Part shown: positions 47,156 through 58,767 of the stretch, in pieces | Layout: the number at the start of each line of letters is the position of its first letter | Numbering within the stretch: position 1 is the stretch's first letter | Assembly (NCBI RefSeq): GCF_035325925.1 | Contig: NZ_DAOKZA010000009.1 | Coordinates: 1-64,000 of the forward strand | Origin: Calidifontimicrobium sp035325925 | GTDB lineage: Bacteria; Pseudomonadota; Gammaproteobacteria; Burkholderiales; Burkholderiaceae_C | Reading direction: 5' to 3' | DNA: 64,000 nucleotides | Notes under the pieces: generated by a model | Told to the model about the DNA's origin: nothing | What the model saw: only the letters and a program-made list of their open reading frames with translations | Database searches by the model: none | Made by a program: the position numbers and the translations under genes

Positions 47156-47635
47156 TCAATGCATGTCGATCGTCAGCACGCCGTCGGCCTGGCGCCACTG
47201 CAGCCGGCCGAGCACGTCCATGCCCAGCAGCGGACGGTCGCGCAGGCCGTCGAGCGCGACCACGCGCAGCGCGCGCGCCTGCACGCCGCCGTCGAGCACG
47301 ACGTCGACGCGCACCAGCTGCCCGGTCACCGGCCCGCCGGCGGTGTGCGAGCGCACCTGGCCGATCGGCGTCAGGCCCAGGCGAGAGGCCAGCGACGCGG
47401 GGATCGCCGTGCTCGTCGCGCCAGTGTCGACGAGGAAGTCGACGGCCACGCCGTCGATCGTGCCCGGCCAGTGGTAGTGGCCGTCGCGCGCGCGGCGGAT
47501 CTCGATCACGCCGCCGGCGGCGCTGAACTGCGTCGCGTTCGCCTGCCGCTGCCACGCCTGCACCGCGACGAACAGCAGCGTGCCCAGCAGCAGCCAGACG
47601 GTGACGATCTTCAGCGTGTGCGGCAGTTCGCGCAT
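47156..47635 (-). CDS. Membrane-anchored retropepsin-like aspartic protease
   Basis: Clan AA protease of the TIGR02281 kind. The 159-residue protein has one N-terminal membrane helix (about residues 9-27) and a periplasmic domain with the catalytic motif DTGAT (Asp70 in FLVDTGATSTAIP) and the later PLLGMDVLGRL. Such single-domain enzymes act as dimers. The ATG at 47635 gives a short basic head before the helix. Substrate unknown. Divergent from the VOC gene. Confidence 0.85.
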   Translation of the reverse strand: MRELPHTLKIVTVWLLLGTLLFVAVQAWQRQANATQFSAAGGVIEIRRARDGHYHWPGTIDGVAVDFLVDTGATSTAIPASLASRLGLTPIGQVRSHTAGGPVTGQLVRVDVVLDGGVQARALRVVALDGLRDRPLLGMDVLGRLQWRQADGVLTIDMH

Positions 47636-47693
47636 GCCGCGACAATGCCACGGATCGCCCGCCCGCCGCGGCACGACGCCCAGAAAACCCGCG

Positions 47694-48107
47694 ATGCGCA
47701 GCCTGTTCCACCTCGCGTACCACGTGCACGACCTCGACGCCGCGCGCGCCTTCTACGGTGGCGTGCTCGGCTGCCGCGAGGGCCGCAGCACCGCCACCTG
47801 GGTCGACTACGACTTCTTCGGCCACCAGTTGTCGCTGCACCTCGGCACGCCGTTCGCGACCAGCGACACCGGCCGCGTCGGTGACCACCTCGTGCCGATG
47901 CCTCACCTGGGCGTGGTGCTCGAGCTGGCCGACTGGCGCGCGCTGGCCGAGCGGCTGGTCGCTGCCGGCGCCGACTTCGTGCTGCCGCCACAGGTGCGCT
48001 TCGAGGGCCGCCCCGGCGAGCAGTGGACGATGTTCTTCCGCGACCCGTCGGGCAACCCGATCGAGGTCAAGGGCTTCGCGTCGCTCGACGCGGTCTACGC
48101 AACGTAG
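47694..48107 (+). CDS. VOC-family (glyoxalase-fold) protein
   Basis: A 137-residue vicinal-oxygen-chelate protein: AYHVHDLDAARAFYGGVLGC at the start, GHQLSLHLGT, and the closing MFFRDPSGNPIEVKGF with the metal Glu. Likely a metal-dependent dioxygenase or lyase on a small substrate. Its last 13 bases overlap the end of the FAH gene on the other strand. Confidence 0.85.
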   Translation: MRSLFHLAYHVHDLDAARAFYGGVLGCREGRSTATWVDYDFFGHQLSLHLGTPFATSDTGRVGDHLVPMPHLGVVLELADWRALAERLVAAGADFVLPPQVRFEGRPGEQWTMFFRDPSGNPIEVKGFASLDAVYAT

Positions 48108-49081
48108 GCGGCCACGGCTTGCTCGATCGCGCCGAACACCGACTGCCCGTCGCGCCTGCGCACCTCGGCGCGCACGCGGTCGCCGAAGCGCAGGTACGCG
48201 GTGCGCGGCGCGCCTTGCTCGAGCGCCTCGAGCGCGCGCTTCTCGGCCAGGCACGCGAAACCGCGCGACGCGTCGGCCTGGCTCGCGGGGCCGGCACCCA
48301 CCACGCCGCCGGCGCCGAGCGCGCGCACCCCGGCGCGCCGCGCGGCGAGCCGCCCGAAGTCGAAGGCCATGCCGTCGGCCGCGTCGACCCGCCCGATGCG
48401 CTTGCCGTTGACCGCCAACTCGACGTTCAGGCACACGCGTCCGCGTTGCCACGCGTCGCCGAGCTCGTCGGGCGTCACCGCCACCGGCGCGAACGCGGTG
48501 GCCGGGTAGGCACACAGCGGCGCCGCGCCGGGCGCGCCCGCCCCGTGTGGCGGGTGGCGCAGACTCCAGTCGGCGGCCAGCAGCAGCATTCGCACGCCGT
48601 CGAGCGCGCGCGCCGCGTCGGCTCCGCGCGCGACGTCGCCGGTCATCGCCACCAGGCCCACCTCGACGTCGATGCCGGCCTGCTCGTCGACGAAACGCGC
48701 CTCGTCGCAGGCGCCGAGGAAGTGGTCGCCGGCACCGCGGCGCAGCGCCGGCGCATCGTGCAGGTCGGGCGCGACCTCGACCCCGCGGCCGCGCGCCAGC
48801 CGCTCGACATGGCCGGGGTACGCGGCGCCCACCACCCACTGGTGCGCGCGCGGCAGCGGTGCCATGCACTTCGCCGGCTCGAAGGCGAACGCGTGCCGCG
48901 CCTTGCCACCGTTGAGCGTGGCGTACAGGTCCTCGAGCTGCGGCGAGACGAAGTTCCAGTCGTCGAGCAGCTGCTGCATGCGCGTGGCGATGCCGGTCGC
49001 AAAATGCGCGCTCGCGAGGTCGCGCGAGACGACGACCAGCTGGCCGTCGCGCGAGCCGTCGTGGTAGGTGGCCAGTTTCAT
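48095..49081 (-). CDS. Fumarylacetoacetate hydrolase-family protein
   Basis: FAH enzymes cleave or decarboxylate beta-keto acids in aromatic catabolism. The 328-residue product has the long N-terminal arm of the fumarylacetoacetase-like branch (KLATYHDGSRDGQLVVVSRD in part), GIDVEVGLVAMTGDV with the metal acids, and LNVELAVNGKRIG. ATG at 49081. No homogentisate or gentisate genes are beside it, so the substrate is open. Its stop overlaps the VOC gene tail to tail. Confidence 0.85.
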   Translation of the reverse strand: MKLATYHDGSRDGQLVVVSRDLASAHFATGIATRMQQLLDDWNFVSPQLEDLYATLNGGKARHAFAFEPAKCMAPLPRAHQWVVGAAYPGHVERLARGRGVEVAPDLHDAPALRRGAGDHFLGACDEARFVDEQAGIDVEVGLVAMTGDVARGADAARALDGVRMLLLAADWSLRHPPHGAGAPGAAPLCAYPATAFAPVAVTPDELGDAWQRGRVCLNVELAVNGKRIGRVDAADGMAFDFGRLAARRAGVRALGAGGVVGAGPASQADASRGFACLAEKRALEALEQGAPRTAYLRFGDRVRAEVRRRDGQSVFGAIEQAVAAYVA

Positions 49082-49144
49082 GAGCGTGGATGAGGTGTTC
49101 GCAGCGGTGAAGGCCACGATTGTCGCCAGCGCAGGACGCGCGCC

Positions 49145-50344
49145 GTGGTCTTGAACGCCGCCCGGCGCCGCCGCGTCGCGCTGGCCGCGGTGACACTCGG
49201 TGCGGCGGCGCTGCACCTGGGGCTGCTGCGCGGCGTCGTACCGGCACCGGCACCGGCACCGGCACCGGCGCCGGCGTGGCGACTCGCGTCCGCCGTCGAG
49301 GTGCGCTCGCTGCTGTCGGCGCCGATCGACGCCGACGCCACCGCACCCGACGCGCCCGGCGCCGCCGACCCCCCCGCGGCCCCGCCGCCGCGCGCCGCCG
49401 CGGCGCGCCCCGCCGTGCCGCCGCCGCGGGCGCGCGCGGCGCAGCCGCCCGCCGCGCCGCGGCGCGTCGCCACGCCGGCCGACGCCGCAACGGTCGGACT
49501 CGACGCGCCGCAGTCCGCCGTGCACGCCGAGCCAGTGGCGGTGCCGGCCGCGCCCGACCCCGCGGAGACGGCACCGGCTGCCGCCGCGCCCGACGCGTCG
49601 GCCACCGCGACCGCGCCCGACACCGTGCTCGCCGCCGTGACGCCGGCCGCGGCCGCCCCGGCGGCGGCCGAGCCTGCGCCGGTCTACGCGACGCGGCTTC
49701 CGCCGTCGTTCCAGTGGCGCTACGCGCTGCGCCGCGGCATCCTGTCCGGCAAGGGCGCGCTCGCCTTCCAGCGCGACGCGCAGCGTTACACGCTGACGCT
49801 CGAAGGCAGCGTCGGCGGCCTGCCGCTGCTCGAGTGGAACAGCCAGGGCGGCTTCGACGACGCCGGCATCGCACCCGATCGCTTCGTGATCCGGCAGGTC
49901 GGGCGCAGCGCCCGCGCGGCGAACTTCCAGCGCGCCGCCGGCAAGATCAGCTACTCGGCGGTCGAGACGCAGCACCCGCTGCCGGCGGGCGCGCAGGACC
50001 GGCTGAGCTGGGTCGTGCAGATCGCCGGCGTCGTCGCCGCGGCACCCGAGCGCCACGCACGCGCCGGCGCACAGGTCGTGCTGATGGTCAGCGGCGTGCG
50101 CGGCGACCTCGCGCCGTGGACCTTCGTCTCGCAGGGACTGCGCCGCGTGCAGACCGCCGACGGCGAGGTCGACGCGGTCGAGCTGCGCCGCGAGGCGCGC
50201 CACGCGTTCGACACGCGCGGCGAGGTCTGGCTCGACCCTCAGCGCCACCACCTGCCGGTGCGGCTGGTGCTGAGCACGATCGGGCGCCAGGGCGAGGTGA
50301 CCGACGCGCTGACGCTGGACCTCGAGTCGACCGCGCCGCGCTGA
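49145..50344 (+). CDS. DUF3108 protein with TonB-like spacer
   Basis: A 399-residue protein: a short membrane anchor (RRVALAAVTLGAAALHLGLL), an Ala/Pro-rich spacer from residue 33 to about 175, and a C-terminal DUF3108 domain (SFQWRYALRRGILSGKGALA, VWLDPQRHHLPVRLVLSTIG in part). The layout suggests a periplasmic domain held off the membrane. GTG at 49145 is the proposed start; a TTG at 49151 is also possible. The spacer contains a hexamer repeat. Function unknown; family members affect envelope or cell-wall steps. Confidence 0.8.
   Translation: MVLNAARRRRVALAAVTLGAAALHLGLLRGVVPAPAPAPAPAPAWRLASAVEVRSLLSAPIDADATAPDAPGAADPPAAPPPRAAAARPAVPPPRARAAQPPAAPRRVATPADAATVGLDAPQSAVHAEPVAVPAAPDPAETAPAAAAPDASATATAPDTVLAAVTPAAAAPAAAEPAPVYATRLPPSFQWRYALRRGILSGKGALAFQRDAQRYTLTLEGSVGGLPLLEWNSQGGFDDAGIAPDRFVIRQVGRSARAANFQRAAGKISYSAVETQHPLPAGAQDRLSWVVQIAGVVAAAPERHARAGAQVVLMVSGVRGDLAPWTFVSQGLRRVQTADGEVDAVELRREARHAFDTRGEVWLDPQRHHLPVRLVLSTIGRQGEVTDALTLDLESTAPR
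49241..49276 (+). repeat. Six-unit CCGGCR tandem repeat
   Basis: Four CCGGCA and two CCGGCG hexamers in a row encode Pro-Ala repeats in the DUF3108 spacer. Slippage would add or remove Pro-Ala without breaking the frame, so spacer length may vary among strains. Confidence 0.9.
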
Positions 50345-50425
50345 GACCCGCGCCCGCCGCCGAGCGGGCTTGATTCCCGCGCCGGCGGCCGCATCTGGGT
50401 TGCGAAGGGTTCAGGAAGGCCCGCC

Positions 50426-50698
50426 ATGCAGATGCTCTACAACTCGGACCAGTTCGCCGTCGTGCAGTTCGACGTGCCGGCCGCCAGCGACGACGCGTCC
50501 GGCGGCGCGCCCGCGCGCGGCGGTTACGAGATCGTCGACAAGCTCGCGCGGCGCGAGATCTTCATCGACGGCGTGCTGGCGCAGCGTTTCCGCGCCGGCG
50601 TCGACGCGCTGATCGAACGCGAGCCGTCGGTCGAGGCGATCGACGACTTCATCGCCGGCTACACCCAGCTCGCGCAGCAGCCGGTCGTGCTGCACTGA
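50426..50698 (+). CDS. DUF3567 protein
   Basis: A 90-residue Burkholderiales family. The family opening LYNSDQFAVVQFDVP and GGYEIVDKLARREIFIDGVLAQRF (in part), and the closing QQPVVLH, are clear. A Gly/Ala insert (about residues 22-33) sits between the first strands. ATG at 50426 with AAGG upstream. Function unknown. Confidence 0.88.
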   Translation: MQMLYNSDQFAVVQFDVPAASDDASGGAPARGGYEIVDKLARREIFIDGVLAQRFRAGVDALIEREPSVEAIDDFIAGYTQLAQQPVVLH

Positions 50699-50827
50699 CT
50701 CGGGGCAGGGCCGCCACGGCCGCGCGCCTGGCGACGCCCCGCGGCGTGCCGGCGGCGCGTGACGGGGTTCACGACCCGCGGGCCGTGACGCTCAACGCCC
50801 CCGCGCCACCGCCGATACCGCAGCGAT

Positions 50828-52345
50828 ATGGCTGCGTGGTCCGGCTCGATCCACCTGCAGACCGGCGACGCGCTGACCATCGGCGCGCTGCTGGTCGCCG
50901 CGCTGTTGGTGCTGGTGCTGGTCACGCTCGTGCGCGACCGCCGCCGCGCGCGCCAGACGGCGTCGCTGGCCGCGTCGCTGCAGGACGCCAACGACGAGCT
51001 GCACAAGCTCGCCTACCGCGACGCGCTGACCGACCTGGCGAACCGCGTGCAGTTCGACACGCTGCTCGACCGCGCGGTGCGCCGCTGCGACGACCACGGT
51101 GGCGCGCTGGCGGTGCTGCTCGTCGACCTCGACGCGTTCAAGCCGGTCAACGACACCTTCGGCCACGCCTGCGGCGACGAGGTGCTGCGCGAAGTCGCGC
51201 GCCGGCTGGGGGCCGCCGGCGGTGCGGCAGTCGGCGCGGCGCGCGTCGGCGGCGACGAGTTCCTGCTGCTCGTCGACGGCGACCGCGACGCCGCCGCCGC
51301 GCTGGCGCAGCGCGTGCTCGGCGCGCTGGTCGCGCCGATCGCCGCGGCCGGCCGCGAGGTGCACGTGTCGTGCTCGATCGGCATCGCGCTGTACCCGGTG
51401 CACGGCTCGCGCCCGACGCTGCTGGCACGCGCCGACGCGGCGATGTTCGCCGCCAAGCGTTCGGGCGGCGCGACCTACGCGATCTTCGAGCCGTCGATGG
51501 AGCCCGACATCCGCGGCCACCTCGACCTCGCGCGCGACCTGCGCCGCGCGATCGACGCCGGCCAGCTCGAGCTGCTGTACCAGCCGAAGATCGACGCGCG
51601 CAGCGGCCAGGTCACGGCCGCGGAGGCGCTGCTGCGCTGGCACCACCCGCAGCGCGGGCTGGTCAGCCCGACGGTGTTCGTGCCGATCGCCGAACGCCAC
51701 GGGCTGATCGCCGCGCTCGGCCACTGGGTCATCGAGGACGCCTGTCGACAGGCGCGCGCCTGGCGCGACGCCGGGCTGCGCATGCGCGTGGCGATCAACC
51801 TGTCGGCGTACCAGCTGCGCCGCGAGGACCTGGTCGACAAGCTGCTCGACGCGCTGTCGCGCCACGGCGTGCGCCCGGCGCAGTTCACCTGCGAGATCAC
51901 CGAGTCGGTGGCGATGGAGGACACGCTGGTCACCAAGCGCGCCTTCGAGCGCCTCGGCGCGGCCGGCATGCACGTGTCGATCGACGACTTCGGCACCGGC
52001 TACTCGAGCCTCGCGTACCTGCGCCAGCTGCCGGTGCAGGAGCTGAAGATCGACCGCAGCTTCGTCACCGACCTCGCGACCAGCGAGGACGCGCGTGCGA
52101 TCGTCGAGGCGGTGCTGCGCATGGCGCATGCGCTCGGGCTGAAGGTCGTCGCCGAGGGTGTCGAGACGCCGCAGCAGCGCGACCTGCTGGTGGCGCTGGG
52201 CTGCGACGAGCTGCAGGGCTACCTGTTCGCCAAGCCGATGCCGGCGCGCGCGCTGACGCTGTGGGCCACCGACGACGGCCCGCTGCCGGCGCCGATCGAC
52301 TTCCGCGCGTCGCTGTACGCCGAGACGGCGCCGGCGCCGCTTTAG
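50828..52345 (+). CDS. GGDEF-EAL c-di-GMP protein
   Basis: A 505-residue protein: one membrane helix (about residues 18-36), a GGDEF domain with intact GGDEF at 141-145, and an EAL domain with EAL at 266-268 followed by LRWHHPQRG, FTCEITESVAME and DDFGTGYSSLAYL. Both active sites look intact. There is no RxxD inhibitory site five residues before GGDEF. Synthase, phosphodiesterase or both remain open. ATG at 50828. Confidence 0.92.
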   Translation: MAAWSGSIHLQTGDALTIGALLVAALLVLVLVTLVRDRRRARQTASLAASLQDANDELHKLAYRDALTDLANRVQFDTLLDRAVRRCDDHGGALAVLLVDLDAFKPVNDTFGHACGDEVLREVARRLGAAGGAAVGAARVGGDEFLLLVDGDRDAAAALAQRVLGALVAPIAAAGREVHVSCSIGIALYPVHGSRPTLLARADAAMFAAKRSGGATYAIFEPSMEPDIRGHLDLARDLRRAIDAGQLELLYQPKIDARSGQVTAAEALLRWHHPQRGLVSPTVFVPIAERHGLIAALGHWVIEDACRQARAWRDAGLRMRVAINLSAYQLRREDLVDKLLDALSRHGVRPAQFTCEITESVAMEDTLVTKRAFERLGAAGMHVSIDDFGTGYSSLAYLRQLPVQELKIDRSFVTDLATSEDARAIVEAVLRMAHALGLKVVAEGVETPQQRDLLVALGCDELQGYLFAKPMPARALTLWATDDGPLPAPIDFRASLYAETAPAPL

Positions 52346-52426
52346 CACACCGCCGCGTCGCGGCAGGCGGCGATCGTTGCCGGGAACCGCGCCGGACTCC
52401 CTGCGGTCACGGCGCACGGCCCTTCC

Positions 52427-52432
52427 TACAAT
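52427..52432 (+). promoter_or_regulatory. -10 box of metH1, possibly leaderless
   Basis: TACAAT lies six bases before the metH1 ATG at 52439. A transcript starting the usual six to eight bases after the -10 would begin at the start codon itself. No -35 or ribosome site is obvious. This points to a leaderless message. Confidence 0.4.
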
Positions 52433-52438
52433 CTCGCG

Positions 52439-53497
52439 ATGCAAGCCGTCGACTACACCCGCGCGCGGGCGCTGCCCGCGCTGCTCGCGCAGCGCATCGT
52501 CGTCATCGACGGCGCGATGGGCACGATGCTGCAGCGCCACGCGCTCGGCGAGACCGAGTTCCGCGGCGAGCGCTTCGCCGATCACCCGAAGGACCTGAGG
52601 GGCAACAACGATCTGCTGGTGCTCACGCGGCCCGCGCTGGTGCGCGAGATCCACGACGCCTACCTGGGCGCCGGCGCCGACATCATCGAGACCAACACCT
52701 TCGGCGCCACCGCGGTCGCGCAGGCCGACTACGCGCTGGCGCACGTCGCACGCGAGATGAACGTCGCCGCCGCGCGGCTGGCGCGCGCCGCCGCCGACGC
52801 GGCGGCCACGCCCGACGCGCCCCGCTTCGTCGCCGGCGCCCTGGGGCCGACGCCGAAGACCGCGAGCATCAGCCCCGACGTCAACGACCCCGGCGCGCGC
52901 AACGTCACGTTCGACGAACTGCGCGCCGCCTACCGCGAGCAGGCCGAGGGCCTGCTCGAAGGCGGCGTCGACCTGTTCCTGATCGAGACGATCTTCGACA
53001 CGCTCAACGCCAAGGCGGCGATCTTCGCGCTCGACGAGCTGATGCACGACACCGGCGAGCGCCTGCCGGTGATCGTCTCGGGCACGGTGACCGACGCGTC
53101 GGGGCGCATCCTGTCGGGGCAGACGGTCGGCGCGTTCTGGCACTCGGTGCGCCACGCGCGCCCGCTGGCCGTCGGCCTGAACTGCGCACTCGGCGCGGCG
53201 CTGATGCGCCCGTACATCGAGGAGCTCGCGAAGATCGCCGGCGACACCTGGATCAGCTGCTACCCCAACGCCGGCCTGCCCAACCCGATGAGCGAGACCG
53301 GCTTCGACGAGACCCCCGAGGTCACCGCCGCGCTGATGGAGGACTTCGCGAAGAGCGGCTTCCTGAACATCGCCGGCGGCTGCTGCGGCACGACGCCCGA
53401 GCACATCGCGGCGATCCGCGCGAAGGTCGGCACCTACCGCCCGCGCGCGCGCCGCGACCCGCTGTTCACGGCGCTGCTCGATCCGGCGCAGGCCTGA
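52439..53497 (+). CDS. metH1: Methionine synthase, homocysteine-binding half (MetH1)
   Basis: The first half of cobalamin-dependent methionine synthase, which binds homocysteine and zinc. The 352-residue protein ends after the homocysteine-methyltransferase domain: VVIDGAMGTMLQRH, GADIIETNTFGAT, and the zinc cysteines in GLNCALG and GGCCGTTP. It ends where a full MetH would go on to the folate domain. The second half is at 54308. The two-gene form is common in Burkholderiales. Its 3' end overlaps the opposite-strand lipoprotein gene by 32 bases. Confidence 0.95.
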   Translation: MQAVDYTRARALPALLAQRIVVIDGAMGTMLQRHALGETEFRGERFADHPKDLRGNNDLLVLTRPALVREIHDAYLGAGADIIETNTFGATAVAQADYALAHVAREMNVAAARLARAAADAAATPDAPRFVAGALGPTPKTASISPDVNDPGARNVTFDELRAAYREQAEGLLEGGVDLFLIETIFDTLNAKAAIFALDELMHDTGERLPVIVSGTVTDASGRILSGQTVGAFWHSVRHARPLAVGLNCALGAALMRPYIEELAKIAGDTWISCYPNAGLPNPMSETGFDETPEVTAALMEDFAKSGFLNIAGGCCGTTPEHIAAIRAKVGTYRPRARRDPLFTALLDPAQA

Positions 53498-54050
53498 GCG
53501 CCGGCAGCTCCAGCTTCACGCGCAGCCACGCCGGCTGCGACGCCGCGACGCTGGTGATGCGCGTCGGCGCCACGCCGCGGCGCACCAGGTGCACGCGCAC
53601 CTGCGCCGCGCGGCGGTCGGCGAGCACGACGCCGGCGCCGGCGTCGCTGGGCGCGCGCACCACGGCGCGCGCCGACGGCAAGCGCTGCAGGCTGGCGGCG
53701 ACGCGGTCGAGCACCGCCGCCAGCGCCGGACGCGGCGCGGCCTCGCCGGGGTCGAAGCCGTGCGCCGTCGGCACCTCGACCCACAGCGCGCGGTCGTCGT
53801 CGAGCACGACGACCACCGGCGTGCCGCGCAGCGCCTGCGCCAGCGCGCGCTGCTCGCGCTCGAGCGACCACGCCGGCGCCGGGGCGCGGCGCGGCGCGGC
53901 CGGCGCCGGCGCGGCGACCTCGGGCGGCGGCACGCCGCGCGGCGGCGTGCCGGCACAGCCGGCCAGCCCCAGCGCCGAGGCGAGCGCGAGTCCGACGCAC
54001 GCCACCGCGGCGGCGCGGTCGCTGCGAACGCGGGACGTCGGCGACGGCAT
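53466..54050 (-). CDS. OmpA-like lipoprotein
   Basis: A 194-residue lipoprotein: signal peptide ending in lipobox LAGC, a Pro/Ala linker, and a C-terminal domain like OmpA (FDPGEAAPRP, LADRRAAQVRVHLVRRGVAPTRI in part), which would contact peptidoglycan. The match is weaker than for true Pal. It is coded on the opposite strand between the two metH halves and overlaps metH1 by 32 bases. ATG at 54050; a second ATG at 54059 is possible. Confidence 0.65.
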   Translation of the reverse strand: MPSPTSRVRSDRAAAVACVGLALASALGLAGCAGTPPRGVPPPEVAAPAPAAPRRAPAPAWSLEREQRALAQALRGTPVVVVLDDDRALWVEVPTAHGFDPGEAAPRPALAAVLDRVAASLQRLPSARAVVRAPSDAGAGVVLADRRAAQVRVHLVRRGVAPTRITSVAASQPAWLRVKLELPALRPAPDRAAP

Positions 54051-54158
54051 GCGAAGCATTGGACCGCGCCGCGCGCGCCGCCGCAGCCGGGCAAACGCGT
54101 CGATTCGTAACCGCCGCCGGCGCCCGGGTCGCCGCGCGGGCCTAGAATCCGCCCCGCA

Positions 54159-54258
54159 TCCCGAGGAGCGTTGCAACGCCGGCCGGCCACGGCCCCGGCG
54201 CCAGGCTCGGGAACCCCGGCGCGGCTGGCGCACCGGATGGCAACGGCGCTCGCCCACC
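54159..54258 (+). promoter_or_regulatory. S-adenosylhomocysteine (SAH) riboswitch
   Basis: The 5' signature CCGAGGAGCGUUGCAACG (54161-54178) and the 3' pseudoknot strand CAACGGCGCUC (54241-54251) are present, with P1 formed by CCCGAG (54160-54165) and CUCGGG (54206-54211). GAGCG in the first strand pairs with CGCUC in the last to close the pseudoknot. This class turns genes on when SAH builds up. A -10-like TAGAAT lies 18 bases upstream. The coding start of metH2 follows at once. Confidence 0.9.
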
Positions 54259-54307
54259 GTTGAAGCTGGCGGTCGCGGCGAGACCGCCGCGGCGCCGGCC
54301 CCCGCCG

Positions 54308-57088
<2,781 letters not shown>

Positions 57089-57127
57089 CCGCGCCGCTGC
57101 GCGACGGCCCGACCGCCTGCGCGGCGC

Positions 57128-58654
57128 TCAGGCGCCGGGCAGGCCGCGCCGGTACTGCATCGCCTCGCCGAGGTGGGCCATGCCGAGCCGGTCGACGCCG
57201 GCGAGATCGGCGATGCTTCGCGCGACCTTCAGCACGCGGTGCAGGCTGCGCCCCGACCAGCCCAGCCGCTGCGCCGCCTGCTGCACGAAGCGCTGCGCGG
57301 CGTCGTCGAGCGCGCAGTGCACGTCGAGGTCGGCCGCGTCGAGCAGCGCGTTGACCTTGCCCTGTCTCGCGAGCGAGCGCTCACGTGCAGTCGCCACGCG
57401 CGCGGCGACGACGGCGCTCGGATCGCCCTGCGGCAGCGACAGCAGCTCCGCCGGCGCCACCGCACCGACCTCGACCTGCAGGTCGATGCGGTCGAGCAGC
57501 GGCCCCGACAGCCGGCCCTGGTAGCGCGCCACCGCCTCGGGCGTGCAGCGGCACGCCCGCCCGGTGGCGACCCCTGCGCCGAGCCAGCCGCAGGGGCAGG
57601 GGTTCATCGCAGCGACGAGCTGGAAGCGCGCCGGAAAGCTCGCCTGGCGGGCCGCGCGCGACACGGTGATGCGGCCGGCCTCGAGCGGCTCGCGCAGCGC
57701 CTCGAGGCTCGCGCGGCCGAACTCGACCAACTCGTCGAGGAACAGCACGCCGCCGTGCGCCAGCGAGATCTCGCCGGGCCGCGGCGGCGAGCCGCCGCCG
57801 ACCAGCGCCACCGCGCTGGCCGAATGGTGCGGCGCGCGCAGCGGGCGTCGGCGCCACCGGCGCGCGTCGAACCCCTCGGCGCCCAGCCCCTGCAGTGCGG
57901 CACTGGCCAGCGCCTCGTCGTCGTCCATCGGCGGCAGCAGCCCCGGCAGTCGCATCGCGAGCATCGACTTGCCGCTGCCCGGCGGGCCCACCATCAGCAG
58001 GCTGTGGCCGCCGGCGGCGGCGATCTCGAGCGCGCGCTTGGCCGCCGTCTGGCCGCGCACGTCGCGCAGGTCGGGGCCGGGCGAGGGCGCCTCGCGCGCC
58101 GGCGCGACCGCCTGCGGCAGCGGCGTCGCCGCGTCGCCCGGCTGCAGCGCGCGCACCACGTCGAGCAGGTGCGCAGCGGCGCGCACGTCGACACCCTCGA
58201 CCAGCGCCGCCTGCGCCGCGCTCGCCGCCGGCAGCACCAGCGCCCGCCCGGCGCCGGCGCGCCGGTGCGCCAGGGCCAGCGCGACCGCACCGCGCACCGG
58301 GCGCAGTTCGCCGGCCAGTGACAGTTCACCGGCGAACTCGGCGCCGGCGAGCCGCTTGGCGTCGACCTGCCCGGCCGCGGCGAGGATGCCCAGCGCGATC
58401 GGCAGGTCGAAGCGCCCCGACTCCTTCGGCAGGTCGGCCGGCGCCAGGTTCACCGTGATGCGCTTGTTGTGCGGGAACCCCAGGCCGGCGTGCGCCAGCG
58501 CGGCGCGCACGCGCTCGCGCGATTCCTTGACCTCGGTGTCGGCCAGGCCGACCAGCGTGAAGCTCGGCAGCCCGTTGGCCAGGTGCACCTCGACGCGCAC
58601 CTCGGGTGCGTCGAGCCCGACGAGCGAGCGGCTGTGCACGACGGCAAGCGACAT
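57128..58654 (-). CDS. comM: Mg-chelatase-like ATPase ComM (YifB)
   Basis: ComM is a helicase that helps integrate donor DNA during natural transformation. The 508-residue protein has an N-terminal lon-protease-like domain (LAVVHSRSLVGLDAPEVRVE in part), an AAA+ core with Walker A GPPGSGKS (223-230) and Walker B VLFLDEL, and a C-terminal Mg-chelatase domain with zinc-type cysteines (NPCPCGWLG, GRACRCTPE). ATG at 58654. Its presence fits natural competence. Confidence 0.93.
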   Translation of the reverse strand: MSLAVVHSRSLVGLDAPEVRVEVHLANGLPSFTLVGLADTEVKESRERVRAALAHAGLGFPHNKRITVNLAPADLPKESGRFDLPIALGILAAAGQVDAKRLAGAEFAGELSLAGELRPVRGAVALALAHRRAGAGRALVLPAASAAQAALVEGVDVRAAAHLLDVVRALQPGDAATPLPQAVAPAREAPSPGPDLRDVRGQTAAKRALEIAAAGGHSLLMVGPPGSGKSMLAMRLPGLLPPMDDDEALASAALQGLGAEGFDARRWRRRPLRAPHHSASAVALVGGGSPPRPGEISLAHGGVLFLDELVEFGRASLEALREPLEAGRITVSRAARQASFPARFQLVAAMNPCPCGWLGAGVATGRACRCTPEAVARYQGRLSGPLLDRIDLQVEVGAVAPAELLSLPQGDPSAVVAARVATARERSLARQGKVNALLDAADLDVHCALDDAAQRFVQQAAQRLGWSGRSLHRVLKVARSIADLAGVDRLGMAHLGEAMQYRRGLPGA

Positions 58655-58767
58655 GGCGGCGGCGTCCCCGGCAGCGCTGCCCGCGGCCCCATGCCGCGGG
58701 CAGCGCCGCCGCCATTGTGGGCGGCGCGCCCGGCACGCCCGACTCCCCCATCGGGGCCGGTTCGGCA

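Noticed and set aside
49229..49280. Possible CRISPR or tandem-repeat array
   Set aside because: It is six hexamers inside a coding Pro-Ala stretch, with no spacers.
45297..49874. 1525-codon reverse-strand open frame
   Set aside because: It crosses fadD, the protease, VOC, FAH and DUF3108 genes out of frame. High GC removes stops; the product has no domain and is Arg/Ala noise.
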